Position numbers and translations under genes: made by a program
In this document: positions 35,341-43,655 of the stretch, one piece after another
Layout of the letters: every line of letters begins with the position of its first letter
Numbering within the stretch: the first letter of the stretch is position 1
Notes under the pieces: generated by a model
What the model saw: only the letters and a program-made list of their open reading frames with translations
Told to the model about the DNA's origin: nothing
Databases searched by the model: none
Origin: RI-92 sp037384645
Lineage (GTDB): Bacteria; Pseudomonadota; Gammaproteobacteria; UBA6429; Thiohalophilaceae
Length of the DNA stretch: 64,000 bases
Direction: 5' to 3'
Assembly (NCBI GenBank): GCA_037384645.1
Contig: JARRNT010000017.1
Location: 1 to 64,000, forward strand

Positions 35341-37929
35341 GTGAAACCCGTCATAAAAAAGATCTTTTTCTTCGGTACTGGTGCATTTTTAATCATGGGC
35401 CTGCTGGGGGCCCTGACCGTGGTTGGAATGTACTTTTACCTGGTTCCCAAACTGCCCAATGTCGACACCCTCAAGGACGTTCGCCTTCAGGTTCCCCTGC
35501 GCGTCTATACCCACGGCGGCAAACTGATTGCCGAATATGGGGAAATGCGCCGCGTACCAATGACTTACGATCAGTTCCCCAAGACACTGATCCACGCAGT
35601 ACTGGCCGCTGAAGACGAGCGATTTTTCGAACACCCGGGCGTCGATTTCCGCGGTATTCTGCGCGCCGCCATCGATCTGGTGCGTACCGGCGGTGAAAAA
35701 CGCCAGGGCGGCAGCACGATCACCATGCAGGTCGCCAGAAACTTTTTCCTGAGCCGGGAAAAAACTTTCATCCGGAAATTCAATGAAATCTTCCTGGCCC
35801 TCAAAATCGAACGGGAATTGACCAAACAAGATATCCTGCAGTTATATCTGAACAAAATCTTCCTGGGCAATCGGGCCTACGGCTTTGGTGCCGCGGCGCA
35901 GGTATACTACGGCAAGCCCCTGAAAGATCTGACTCTCGCGCAAACCGCGACGCTCGCCGGTCTGCCCAAGGCGCCGTCACGTTTTAACCCCGTGGTAAAC
36001 CCGAAACGCGCCAAGGAACGCCGTGGCTATGTCCTGCACCGCATGCTTGAGCTGCATTACATCACCAAGGCGCAGTACGACGTTGCGGTCAACGCGCCAG
36101 AACGTACCACGGTCCATGCCCAGCCTATCCAGGTCGAAGCACCATATATTGCGGAAATGGTCCGCTCGCGAATGCTGGAGCGTTATGGCAACCACGCCTA
36201 CACGGCCGGCTTCCAGGTCTATACCACCATCGACGCCAAGCTACAGAAAGATGCTGATAATTCCCTGCGCGATGCCCTGCTTGAATACGAACGCCGGCAC
36301 GGTTTTCGCGGCAAAATCAAACACGTTGACCTGCCCGCGGGCGTGGAAATCGAAGATACCGACGACTGGCAGGATGCCATCGGCGGAATGACGCAACTTG
36401 GCAACCTGACACCGGCCATCGTGTTTGATATCGACCAGGAAAATAATGCAGCCTATGCTTACACGACGGACAACCGCGTGGTGTATTTGCCCTGGGATCA
36501 CATCAACTGGGCAAGGCAATACATTGACGAAAACCACAGGGGCCCTGCACTCAAGGACATCGGTGACATCCTGCATGTCGGTGATGCCATCTATACGGCA
36601 CCGGGTAAAGATGGCTGCGCCTGGCTGGCCCAGCCACCCAGTGTTTCCGGCGCCCTGGTCTCACTGAATCCGGACAATGGCGACATTACTTCCCTCATCG
36701 GCGGCTTTGATTATGATCGCAGCAAGTTTAATCGCGTGACCATGGCCGAGCGCCAACCGGGTTCCAGCTTCAAGCCTTTCTTTTATGCCGCCGCGCTCGA
36801 CAAGGGCTACACCGCGGCCAGCATCATCAACGACGCCCCTGTCGTATTTGATGCGCCGGGCCTGGAAGACACCTGGCGCCCGGAAAATTACAGCGGCAAG
36901 GTCTTTGGTGAAACCCGCCTGCGGGAAGCCCTGGTGCACTCCCGCAACCTGGTCTCCATCCGCCTGCTGCGTGATATCGGTATCGGTTACGCCCTGCGTT
37001 TTGCCCGTCGCTTCGGTCTGCAGAATGCCCACCTGCCGCGCGACCTGTCGCTGGCATTGGGCAGCGGTACCCTGACCCCGCTCGAACTGGCCACTGGCTA
37101 CTCGGTGTTTGCCAATGGCGGATACCGCGTGAAACCGCATTTCATCGACTACATCCGCGGACCCGATGGCAGCATTATCTACATGAATAATCCGCAGACC
37201 GCCTGCCCTGCCTGCCTCAAAAAGCAGGACCCGGAACAGGCTATCGCGAACAAGGACGACGACAGCCCGCAGGGCTCCGCCAGTGATGACACGCAAAACG
37301 GCACCGCCGCGACACCACCGCCGGTGGATCAAAGCAGTCTGCAGGCCTTCCTGGTCCCAACCGGCGGCAAACTCGACCTTGAAGACAGCATTCGCCGTGA
37401 GGTTCAGTTCCAGGCCGGACCGCAGCCCATCATCCCGGCACCGCGAGTCCTGTCGCCACAAACCGACTTCATCATGGACTCCATGATGCGGGACGTCATC
37501 CGCCACGGCACCGGTCGCCATGCACTGGTGCTGCACCGCCGGGACCTCGCGGGCAAAACCGGCACCACCAATGACCAGCGCGATGCGTGGTTTGCCGGAT
37601 TCAACAAGCATATCGTGACGGTCGCCTGGGTCGGTTTTGATACCCCGGCACCGCTGGGGCGACACGAAACCGGGGCCATTGCGGCATTGCCCATGTGGAT
37701 TAAATTCATGGGGGCGGCACTAAAAGGCACGCCACAAATTCCTATTACCGAGCCCCCCGGTATTGTATCGGTACGGATCAACAAAAAGACGGGGCAGCCC
37801 ACCACCGCGGCGGATCCCGACGCCATGTTTGAATACTTCCTGGCGGACCAGGTACCCAAGACGGAACTGGGGCCATCGGACACCCAGAACCCGAAACAAC
37901 CCACGGATATTACGCGCGATCTGTTTTAG
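35341..37929 (+). CDS. mrcA: Penicillin-binding protein 1A
   Basis: Bifunctional peptidoglycan glycosyltransferase and transpeptidase anchored in the inner membrane. It starts at a GTG; residues 10-33 form the membrane anchor. The GT51 domain has the catalytic Glu91 in AAEDERFFEHPGVD and QGGSTITMQVARNFFLS. The transpeptidase domain has SSFK (nucleophile Ser475), SRN and KTGTTND (about 739). An acidic, low-complexity insert (about 615-690, QGSASDDTQNGT) lies before the last motif. 862 residues. Divergent from pilM, the usual gammaproteobacterial order. The 35144-35340 gap must hold both promoters, but I cannot assign them. Confidence 0.95.
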   Translation: MKPVIKKIFFFGTGAFLIMGLLGALTVVGMYFYLVPKLPNVDTLKDVRLQVPLRVYTHGGKLIAEYGEMRRVPMTYDQFPKTLIHAVLAAEDERFFEHPGVDFRGILRAAIDLVRTGGEKRQGGSTITMQVARNFFLSREKTFIRKFNEIFLALKIERELTKQDILQLYLNKIFLGNRAYGFGAAAQVYYGKPLKDLTLAQTATLAGLPKAPSRFNPVVNPKRAKERRGYVLHRMLELHYITKAQYDVAVNAPERTTVHAQPIQVEAPYIAEMVRSRMLERYGNHAYTAGFQVYTTIDAKLQKDADNSLRDALLEYERRHGFRGKIKHVDLPAGVEIEDTDDWQDAIGGMTQLGNLTPAIVFDIDQENNAAYAYTTDNRVVYLPWDHINWARQYIDENHRGPALKDIGDILHVGDAIYTAPGKDGCAWLAQPPSVSGALVSLNPDNGDITSLIGGFDYDRSKFNRVTMAERQPGSSFKPFFYAAALDKGYTAASIINDAPVVFDAPGLEDTWRPENYSGKVFGETRLREALVHSRNLVSIRLLRDIGIGYALRFARRFGLQNAHLPRDLSLALGSGTLTPLELATGYSVFANGGYRVKPHFIDYIRGPDGSIIYMNNPQTACPACLKKQDPEQAIANKDDDSPQGSASDDTQNGTAATPPPVDQSSLQAFLVPTGGKLDLEDSIRREVQFQAGPQPIIPAPRVLSPQTDFIMDSMMRDVIRHGTGRHALVLHRRDLAGKTGTTNDQRDAWFAGFNKHIVTVAWVGFDTPAPLGRHETGAIAALPMWIKFMGAALKGTPQIPITEPPGIVSVRINKKTGQPTTAADPDAMFEYFLADQVPKTELGPSDTQNPKQPTDITRDLF

Positions 37930-37931
37930 GC

Positions 37932-38561
37932 ATGACGTCCCGTAAAGACCAGCAAATGCGCCTGCGCCTGGCGCAGGAAGCCGCCCGCATCCTGATCGAT
38001 TCAGGCTCGCGCGACTTCGCCATGGCCAAACGCAAGGCCGCGGAACACCTTTCGGCAAACGACACCCGGCAGATGCCGAGTAACATGGAAATCGAACAGG
38101 CAGTCGCGGAATATCAACGCCTGTTTCGCTCGGATAGCCAGCCCCAGCATTTACAGCAACTGCGTGAACACGCCTACGAAGCCATGCAATTCTTTAGCGT
38201 CTTCGAGCCAAGACTGGTCGGCCCGGTCCTGAGCGGCACTGCCGATATCAATACACCGGTGAGCCTGCACGTGTTTACGGATACGCCGGAAGAAATCAGC
38301 CTGTTATTACTGGAGAAACACATCCCGTTTGAGACCGGCGACAAGCGCCTGCGCACGCGCGACGACAAGTACCAGAATTTCCCGATGGTCAGTTTTCTGG
38401 TTGGTCAGCACCGGATCGAAGTGATTATTTTCCCGGTCAGCAAGCGGGTACCGGTTCCATTGAGCCCGGTGGATGGACGTCCGCTGCAGCGCGCCAACCT
38501 GGCCTCGGTGGAAACGCTGCTGCATGAAGACAGCATTCAGTCTGACCTGACTGGCGGATAG
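37932..38561 (+). CDS. Conserved hypothetical protein, possibly nucleotidyltransferase-like
   Basis: 209 residues, beginning 2 bases after mrcA. The N-terminal half is helical (RLAQEAARILIDSGSRDFAM, KRKAAEHLS), and the second half is alpha/beta (FEPRLVGPVLSGTADINTPV, then VSFLVGQHRIEVIIFP). Relatives in databases are often called nucleotidyltransferase or, wrongly, UDP-N-acetylmuramate-alanine ligase; I see no firm catalytic motif. Its last 25 bases overlap the end of the convergent malic enzyme gene. Confidence 0.7.
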   Translation: MTSRKDQQMRLRLAQEAARILIDSGSRDFAMAKRKAAEHLSANDTRQMPSNMEIEQAVAEYQRLFRSDSQPQHLQQLREHAYEAMQFFSVFEPRLVGPVLSGTADINTPVSLHVFTDTPEEISLLLLEKHIPFETGDKRLRTRDDKYQNFPMVSFLVGQHRIEVIIFPVSKRVPVPLSPVDGRPLQRANLASVETLLHEDSIQSDLTGG

Positions 38562-39823
38562 GTATCCGTAGAGTCAACACGCGCCACGCCCGATTCCACG
38601 GCAGCCCTGGCCACCGCATCGGCAACAAATTCCTTCAGGCGCGGATCAAACGGTGTCGGGATAATGTAGTCCGGACCAAACGCCATGGATTCACGCTGGT
38701 AAATCTGTAACACACTGTCCGGTACCGGTTCGTGGGCAAGCCGGGCCAGCGCCTGTGCTGCGGCGACCATCATGGCAGAATTGATGCTACGGGCACGGAC
38801 ATCCAGGGCACCGCGAAAAATGAAGGGAAAGCCCAGCACATTATTGACCTGGTTCGGATAATCAGAACGGCCAGTCGCCATGATCAGATCCGGTCGCACC
38901 GATTTGGCCAGCTCCGGCTTAATCTCCGGATCCGGATTGGACAAGGCAAACACGATCGGCTTTGCCGCCATGGACCGGATCATGTCTTCGTTGACCAGAT
39001 TGGGCCCGGACAGGCCCAGCAGTACATCCGCACCGACCATGGCATCCGTGAGTGTGCGCTCACTAAACGGCCCGGCATAGCTACGCTTGAATTCGTTAAT
39101 ATCTTCCCGGCCTTCGTGCAACACACCTTTGCGATCCAGCACCCGGATATTGGCCACCGACGCCCCCAGGGTCTGTAGCAGGCGCAACGAGGCCAGGGCC
39201 GCAGCCCCGGCGCCCAGGCAGACAATGCGCGCCTGCTCCAGGCGTTTACCCTGCAGTTCCAGCGCATTCAACAGGCCGGCGGCGATGATAATCGCCGTGC
39301 CATGCTGGTCGTCGTGAAACACCGGGATGTCCAGCCGTTTTTGCAGGGCCTGCTCGATATAAAAGCAATGCGGCGCGGCAATATCTTCCAGGTTAATCCC
39401 GCCAAAACTCGGCGCCAGGTGCACGACGGTCTCCACGAATGTTTCCGGTGACGGGGCCGCGACCTCCAGATCGATGGCATCGATATCGGCAAAGCGTTTG
39501 AACAACACGCACTTGCCTTCCATCACCGGCTTGCCGGCCAGGGGCCCCACGTTGCCTAGTCCCAGTACCGCGGTACCATCTGTAATGACCGCCACGAGAT
39601 TACCCTTGTTGGTATAGCGATACGCCAGTTCGGCGTCGCGGGCAATTTCCCGCACCGGGGCCGCGACTCCCGGCGTATAGGCCAGGCTCAATTCCTGCTG
39701 GGTTTCACACGGCTTGGTCAGGGCAGTACCAGTTTTGCCTGGAAACGGTTTGGCATGATAATCCAGCGCCCGTTGCTTGCGTTGACTGGCCAAATCGGTC
39801 TGGGTCTCGTCTATTTTCTTCAT
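38537..39823 (-). CDS. Malic enzyme (oxaloacetate-decarboxylating, short form)
   Basis: 428 residues matching the N-terminal malic enzyme domains of MaeB, without the phosphotransacetylase-like C-terminal domain of the long form. SLAYTPGVAAPVREI, the catalytic NKGNLVAVITDGTAVLGLGN, and the acidic metal site with VFHDDQHGTAIII are present. It converts malate to pyruvate with NAD(P); cofactor choice cannot be read from the sequence. Its end overlaps the opposite gene by 25 bases, and its start overlaps the nuclease stop by 4. Confidence 0.92.
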   Translation of the reverse strand: MKKIDETQTDLASQRKQRALDYHAKPFPGKTGTALTKPCETQQELSLAYTPGVAAPVREIARDAELAYRYTNKGNLVAVITDGTAVLGLGNVGPLAGKPVMEGKCVLFKRFADIDAIDLEVAAPSPETFVETVVHLAPSFGGINLEDIAAPHCFYIEQALQKRLDIPVFHDDQHGTAIIIAAGLLNALELQGKRLEQARIVCLGAGAAALASLRLLQTLGASVANIRVLDRKGVLHEGREDINEFKRSYAGPFSERTLTDAMVGADVLLGLSGPNLVNEDMIRSMAAKPIVFALSNPDPEIKPELAKSVRPDLIMATGRSDYPNQVNNVLGFPFIFRGALDVRARSINSAMMVAAAQALARLAHEPVPDSVLQIYQRESMAFGPDYIIPTPFDPRLKEFVADAVARAAVESGVARVDSTDTYPPVRSD

Positions 39824-40623
39824 GGCATGGTCTCTATCATGGCCGGATGGGGCAGCGTCAGGTTAAGCGCATGATTGTAGTAATACGCCCAGCCTCGCAC
39901 GGTAATCACTTTACCCCGCCATTGGTTAAGCGGTAGTGCTGAAAAGTATGGCAAGTTCTTGCGCGGAATGCGCACCGCAACGTGCCGCCCCATGTCGAGC
40001 CAGAGGCTATGGCGGCTGCGACCAATATGCGAAATCCGCCCGCGTATTCGGTAAAACCCGCCTGCATGCGTCCGCAGCCGGGCAGCCCGTCTGGGCTGAT
40101 AATAGTCCATACTCCAGATGCCGCGATGCCGGACGCGAGCGACCGCCTCCTGGCGGAAATAACAACGGCTATCCCACAGGTTAGGTGGCATGGCAATGGC
40201 AAAGGCATAGCCCTCGCGTACCAGCAGCGCGCTGATATTCCGTTTCTGGCTATCGAAGATATGCGCCAGTACCCGCTGGTGCGGGCCAAAATGCTGCGTC
40301 CCAAAGCGCAATCCGACACGACTGCCCACCGGTAACAGCTGTGACAGCCGCCGCCTGGCCTGCTGTGCCAGCGGCTGGGCAGAACGGCCCTCATGGGCCA
40401 GCTCCGGGGTATTGATGGCGATAAAACGAATAATGCGCCGATCACTCAGGCGAATCGTGTCACCATCATAGATATAGGCGACCCGGGCCCACTGGTCGAT
40501 GTGATCAGTGCCACAAGCCGTTGTATTACCGGCCCGCGCAGTGCCGGTAAAAATCAGTGCGCAAAAGAAAAAGGCGCCAAACCATGACGCCTTTTTGCTA
40601 TATGCGCACCGTGTGTGCCGCAT
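39820..40623 (-). CDS. Exported thermonuclease (SNase) family protein with C-terminal extension
   Basis: 267 residues. An N-terminal basic stretch and hydrophobic segment (WFGAFFFCALIFTGTARA) form a signal peptide. The staphylococcal-nuclease fold (about 45-165) retains IYDGDTIRL and NTPELAH, though the usual DTPE/DAPE is NTPE here, and the catalytic Arg in PHQRVLAHI. A further segment of about 90 residues (GRISHIGRSRHSLWLDMG) resembles an OB-type nucleic-acid-binding domain. It probably degrades extracellular DNA or RNA. It is 3 bases after rpmE. Confidence 0.82.
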   Translation of the reverse strand: MRHTRCAYSKKASWFGAFFFCALIFTGTARAGNTTACGTDHIDQWARVAYIYDGDTIRLSDRRIIRFIAINTPELAHEGRSAQPLAQQARRRLSQLLPVGSRVGLRFGTQHFGPHQRVLAHIFDSQKRNISALLVREGYAFAIAMPPNLWDSRCYFRQEAVARVRHRGIWSMDYYQPRRAARLRTHAGGFYRIRGRISHIGRSRHSLWLDMGRHVAVRIPRKNLPYFSALPLNQWRGKVITVRGWAYYYNHALNLTLPHPAMIETMP

Positions 40624-40626
40624 GAA

Positions 40627-40830
40627 TTATTTCATGCCGTACTTCTGGCGGAATTTGTCTACCCGACCAGCGGTATCGACGATTTTCTGTTTGCCAGTGA
40701 AAAACGGATGGCAGGCGGAACAGACCTCAATCGTCAGGTCATGGCCGGCAGTACTCCGGGTCTTGAAGCTGTTACCGCAACTGCAGGTCACGGCCACATC
40801 AACGTATTCGGGATGAATTTCTGCTTTCAT
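40627..40830 (-). CDS. rpmE: 50S ribosomal protein L31 (zinc-binding form)
   Basis: 67 residues from the ATG at 40830, with GAGGA 5 bases upstream; a long in-frame upstream extension is rejected. Starts MKAEIHPEYVDV. The four zinc-site cysteines are kept (TCSCGN and VCSACHP), making it the C+ form that zinc-starved cells replace with a Cys-free paralogue. Located immediately before the nuclease gene. Confidence 0.97.
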   Translation of the reverse strand: MKAEIHPEYVDVAVTCSCGNSFKTRSTAGHDLTIEVCSACHPFFTGKQKIVDTAGRVDKFRQKYGMK

Positions 40831-40936
40831 GGGAATCCTCACTCTCACTCGGGCCGCCACCGGAACCCCATGTCCGATACGGCACCGCCAATAAAGGCGG
40901 GTGAGTCTACGGAAATCCCCGCCCGGCGGCAAGCCC

Positions 40937-41299
40937 TCAGCTCGTTCCCGGGGCCGTAAATGGCAGGATCTTGGCAGATTTGTGCGGACTGGCTTTGCTG
41001 TAGCGCTGGGCTGTCTCACCACCAAACAGGTTCTGGTAGCGGTCATGCAGGTCGTAAAAGGCATCCCACATCATTTCTGAAATGGCGATCGTCGCGGCCA
41101 TTGGCGTAGTGCAGCGCTCGCGTACACGATCGACCCGCCATTGCAGACGCTGCAACTGTAGCCGGCGCTCGTCTGATACAGATGCGAGAAATTCGTCGAT
41201 GGCGGCCTGACGCATCTCTTCAAATTCCGTCGGGTCATTCACCGCCAGCTCAGCCCACTTCTCGAAATCCATCGACTTCATACTGAGTACCTGTTTCAT
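40937..41299 (-). CDS. DUF3135 domain protein
   Basis: About 120 residues from the ATG at 41299 (purine-rich GGCGGGGG just upstream). MDFEKWAELAVNDPTEFEEM, WRVDRVRER and the region AATIAISEMMWDAFYDL are typical of the DUF3135 family, a gammaproteobacterial family of unknown function. Predicted to be all helical and cytoplasmic. It is upstream of rpmE by 106 bases. Confidence 0.8.
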   Translation of the reverse strand: MKQVLSMKSMDFEKWAELAVNDPTEFEEMRQAAIDEFLASVSDERRLQLQRLQWRVDRVRERCTTPMAATIAISEMMWDAFYDLHDRYQNLFGGETAQRYSKASPHKSAKILPFTAPGTS

Positions 41300-41652
41300 A
41301 TCTACCCCCGCCACTGAGTACGTATCTGGCTGTCCTCATGTTGGACAACACCAGCAGGCTGGAATTTCACAAAACTGTTTCCTTATATGACTGTACCCTA
41401 TTTTGGGGTAAGTATCGCCAACACACCTTAATTACATCTTGGCGGTTTTGTGCTGGCATGTCAAAGGACACACAAATATTACGCCTTATAGTGATAGCTA
41501 AATAAACAAATATAACTATTTGATAGTCATAGATTTATTAGTTGACGGGGAAGATAAGCGAGGGGGCTCGACCAGTTCACAAGTCTGGCAATTGACCATT
41601 ATAAAACACCCGGCAGGCCACCCCGATCCGCGTCGGGGCGGCCGCCGATGCG
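41300..41652. other. Intergenic region between rho and the DUF3135 gene
   Basis: About 350 bases without a recognisable gene. It is AT-rich at 41440-41560, where a promoter for the DUF3135-rpmE direction would be expected, but I cannot assign the boxes. It ends with the putative rho terminator at 41616-41643. Confidence 0.6.
41616..41643 (-). terminator. Putative terminator of rho
   Basis: An 11-bp stem (GGCCGCCCCGA on the minus strand with UCGGGGUGGCC) with one G-U pair that exists only in minus-strand RNA, and a 6-base loop. A moderately T-rich stretch (GTGTTTTATAAT) follows. It begins 9 bases after the rho stop codon. Confidence 0.65.
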
Positions 41653-42909
41653 CTAGCGCCGCATGGAATCAAAAAATTCGTTATTAGTCTTGGAAGCACG
41701 CATCTTGTCGGATAGAAACTCCATGGCCGCCAGCTCGTCCATGTCGTGCACGACCTTGCGAATGATCCACATCTTCTGCAGTTCATCCGGGGTGGTGAGC
41801 AGCTCTTCGCGACGGGTACCGGAGCGATTGATGTTAATGGACGGGTAGATACGCTTTTCGGCGATCCGGCGATCCAGGTGGATTTCCATGTTGCCGGTGC
41901 CTTTGAATTCTTCGTAGATCACATCGTCCATGCGCGAGCCGGTGTCGATCAGGGCCGTGGCCAGGATGGTCAGGGAACCGCCCTCTTCGATGTTACGCGC
42001 GGCACCGAAGAAACGCTTGGGCCGATGCAGGGCATTGGCGTCGACACCGCCGGTGAGGACCTTGCCCGAGGATGGGATCACGGTGTTGTAGGCACGGGCC
42101 AGGCGGGTGATGGAATCAAGCAGGATCACCACGTCCTTCTTGTGCTCGACCAGGCGCTTGGCCTTTTCGATCACCATTTCCGCGACCTGCACATGGCGAC
42201 TGGCGGGTTCGTCAAAGGTGGAGGACACCACCTCGCCGCGCACCGAACGCTGCATTTCCGTCACCTCCTCCGGGCGCTCATCGATCAACAGCACGATCAG
42301 GAAACACTCCGGATTCCTGTTGGTGATGGACTGAGCAATATTCTGCAGCATCATGGTCTTGCCGGCCTTGGGCGGCGAGACGATCAGGCCGCGCTGGCCC
42401 TTGCCAATGGGTGCCACCATATCGATCACCCGCGCGGTCATGTCTTCGGTACTGCCGTTGCCCATCTCCAGACTCAGGCGCTCGTTGGGATGCAGCGGGG
42501 TCAGGTTTTCGAACAGGACTTTGTTCTTGGCGTTTTCAGGAGGCTCGAAGTTGATCTTGTCGACCTTGAGCAGGGCGAAATAACGCTCGCTGTCCTTGGG
42601 CGGGCGAATCTTGCCGGAAACCGTGTCACCGGTACGCAGGTTGAAACGGCGAATCTGCGAGGGAGACACATAGATATCGTCAGGACCGGCCAGGTAGGAA
42701 CCGTTGGCCGAACGCAAGAAGCCAAAGCCATCCTGCAGAATTTCCAGAACACCATCACCATAAATGTCCTCACCGCTTTTGGCGTGGGCCTTGAGAATGG
42801 AAAAGATGATGTCCTGTTTGCGGGATCGCGACGTATTGTCGATCCCCATGCTGGAGGCAATATTGATTAAATCCGGAACGGGGGTGAGTTTCAGCTCTGA
42901 GAGGTTCAT
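41653..42909 (-). CDS. rho: Transcription termination factor Rho
   Basis: Hexameric RNA-dependent ATPase and helicase. 418 residues, the short form without an inserted N-terminal domain. Starts MNLSELKLTPVPDLI. The RNA-binding cold-shock domain has GFGFLRS and YVSPSQIRRFNLRTGD, Walker A is PPKAGKTM (about 180), and the Q-loop and R-loop region contains LARAYNTVIPSSGKVLTGGVD. The end is KTNNEFFDSMRR. trxA lies upstream, as in Escherichia coli, leaving a 270-base leader. Confidence 0.98.
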   Translation of the reverse strand: MNLSELKLTPVPDLINIASSMGIDNTSRSRKQDIIFSILKAHAKSGEDIYGDGVLEILQDGFGFLRSANGSYLAGPDDIYVSPSQIRRFNLRTGDTVSGKIRPPKDSERYFALLKVDKINFEPPENAKNKVLFENLTPLHPNERLSLEMGNGSTEDMTARVIDMVAPIGKGQRGLIVSPPKAGKTMMLQNIAQSITNRNPECFLIVLLIDERPEEVTEMQRSVRGEVVSSTFDEPASRHVQVAEMVIEKAKRLVEHKKDVVILLDSITRLARAYNTVIPSSGKVLTGGVDANALHRPKRFFGAARNIEEGGSLTILATALIDTGSRMDDVIYEEFKGTGNMEIHLDRRIAEKRIYPSININRSGTRREELLTTPDELQKMWIIRKVVHDMDELAAMEFLSDKMRASKTNNEFFDSMRR

Positions 42910-43132
42910 AGGTCTTTCTGTGATGTCAGTTATTAGGTTATTAGAAATTACTAAAGGGAAATATCTTGAACACGCCGCGCCCAGGCGTTTCGTGTGTTTA
43001 TCTAAATGCTTTTAGTTTAGGGTTCTACCGGCAGGTACTTAAAATACGACTGGTGTAAATTCAAAACATATTGTTGGAATTCGGTTATGACTTAAACCAG
43101 CTATTGGATAAAGTTAACACCAAACCCGGCGT

Positions 43133-43168
43133 CCGTCCAGCCCCGCATGCGGGGCATTTTGCGGACGG
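43133..43168 (-). other. Structured rho leader / trxA 3' hairpin
   Basis: A nested hairpin: an inner GC-rich stem around GCCCCGCATGCGGGGC (43140-43155) and an outer 6-bp stem CCGTCC/GGACGG. It lies 11 bases after the trxA stop on the minus strand and has no U-tract after it. It may protect the trxA mRNA end or take part in rho leader control; rho is autoregulated through its leader in Escherichia coli. The rest of 42910-43132 shows no gene. Confidence 0.4.
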
Positions 43169-43179
43169 TTCACACAATT

Positions 43180-43506
43180 TTACAGATTGCTGTCGATAAA
43201 GGCCGTCAACTGTGACTTGGATACCGCGCCGACCTTGGTGGCCTCGACACTGCCACCCTTGAAAATCATCAGGGTAGGAATACCGCGTATGCCGAACTTG
43301 GGTGGGGTGACCGGATTCTCGTCGATATTGAGCTTGGCCACTTTCAATTTGCCATCGTACTCGCTGGCAATTTCATCCAGGATTGGAGCAATCATTTTGC
43401 AGGGTCCACACCAGTCGGCCCAGTAATCGACCAGTACCGGCCCATCTGCCTGAAGAATTTCCTGTTCAAAACTGTCATCAGTGACGTAAACGATTTTCTC
43501 GCTCAA
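43180..43506 (-). CDS. trxA: Thioredoxin
   Basis: 108-residue cytoplasmic disulfide reductase with the active site WCGPC (about 33-37), the buried Asp in LVDYWADW, and the cis-proline in IRGIPTLMIFKGG. Normal length and complete. Upstream of rho in the same direction and divergent from rhlB. Confidence 0.98.
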   Translation of the reverse strand: MSEKIVYVTDDSFEQEILQADGPVLVDYWADWCGPCKMIAPILDEIASEYDGKLKVAKLNIDENPVTPPKFGIRGIPTLMIFKGGSVEATKVGAVSKSQLTAFIDSNL

Positions 43507-43655
43507 GGTTGCTCTCCCGTAGTACTTGATAATGGATTAGACGGCTCTGTGATAATTTGTTGCGGATATCTGCACGCCAGACAGGAGCATTTGAGCCTAA
43601 GTCGCCAGCTATTTCAACCCCACCTTCCGGCGTGTATTCTGATATGCTGTGCGCC

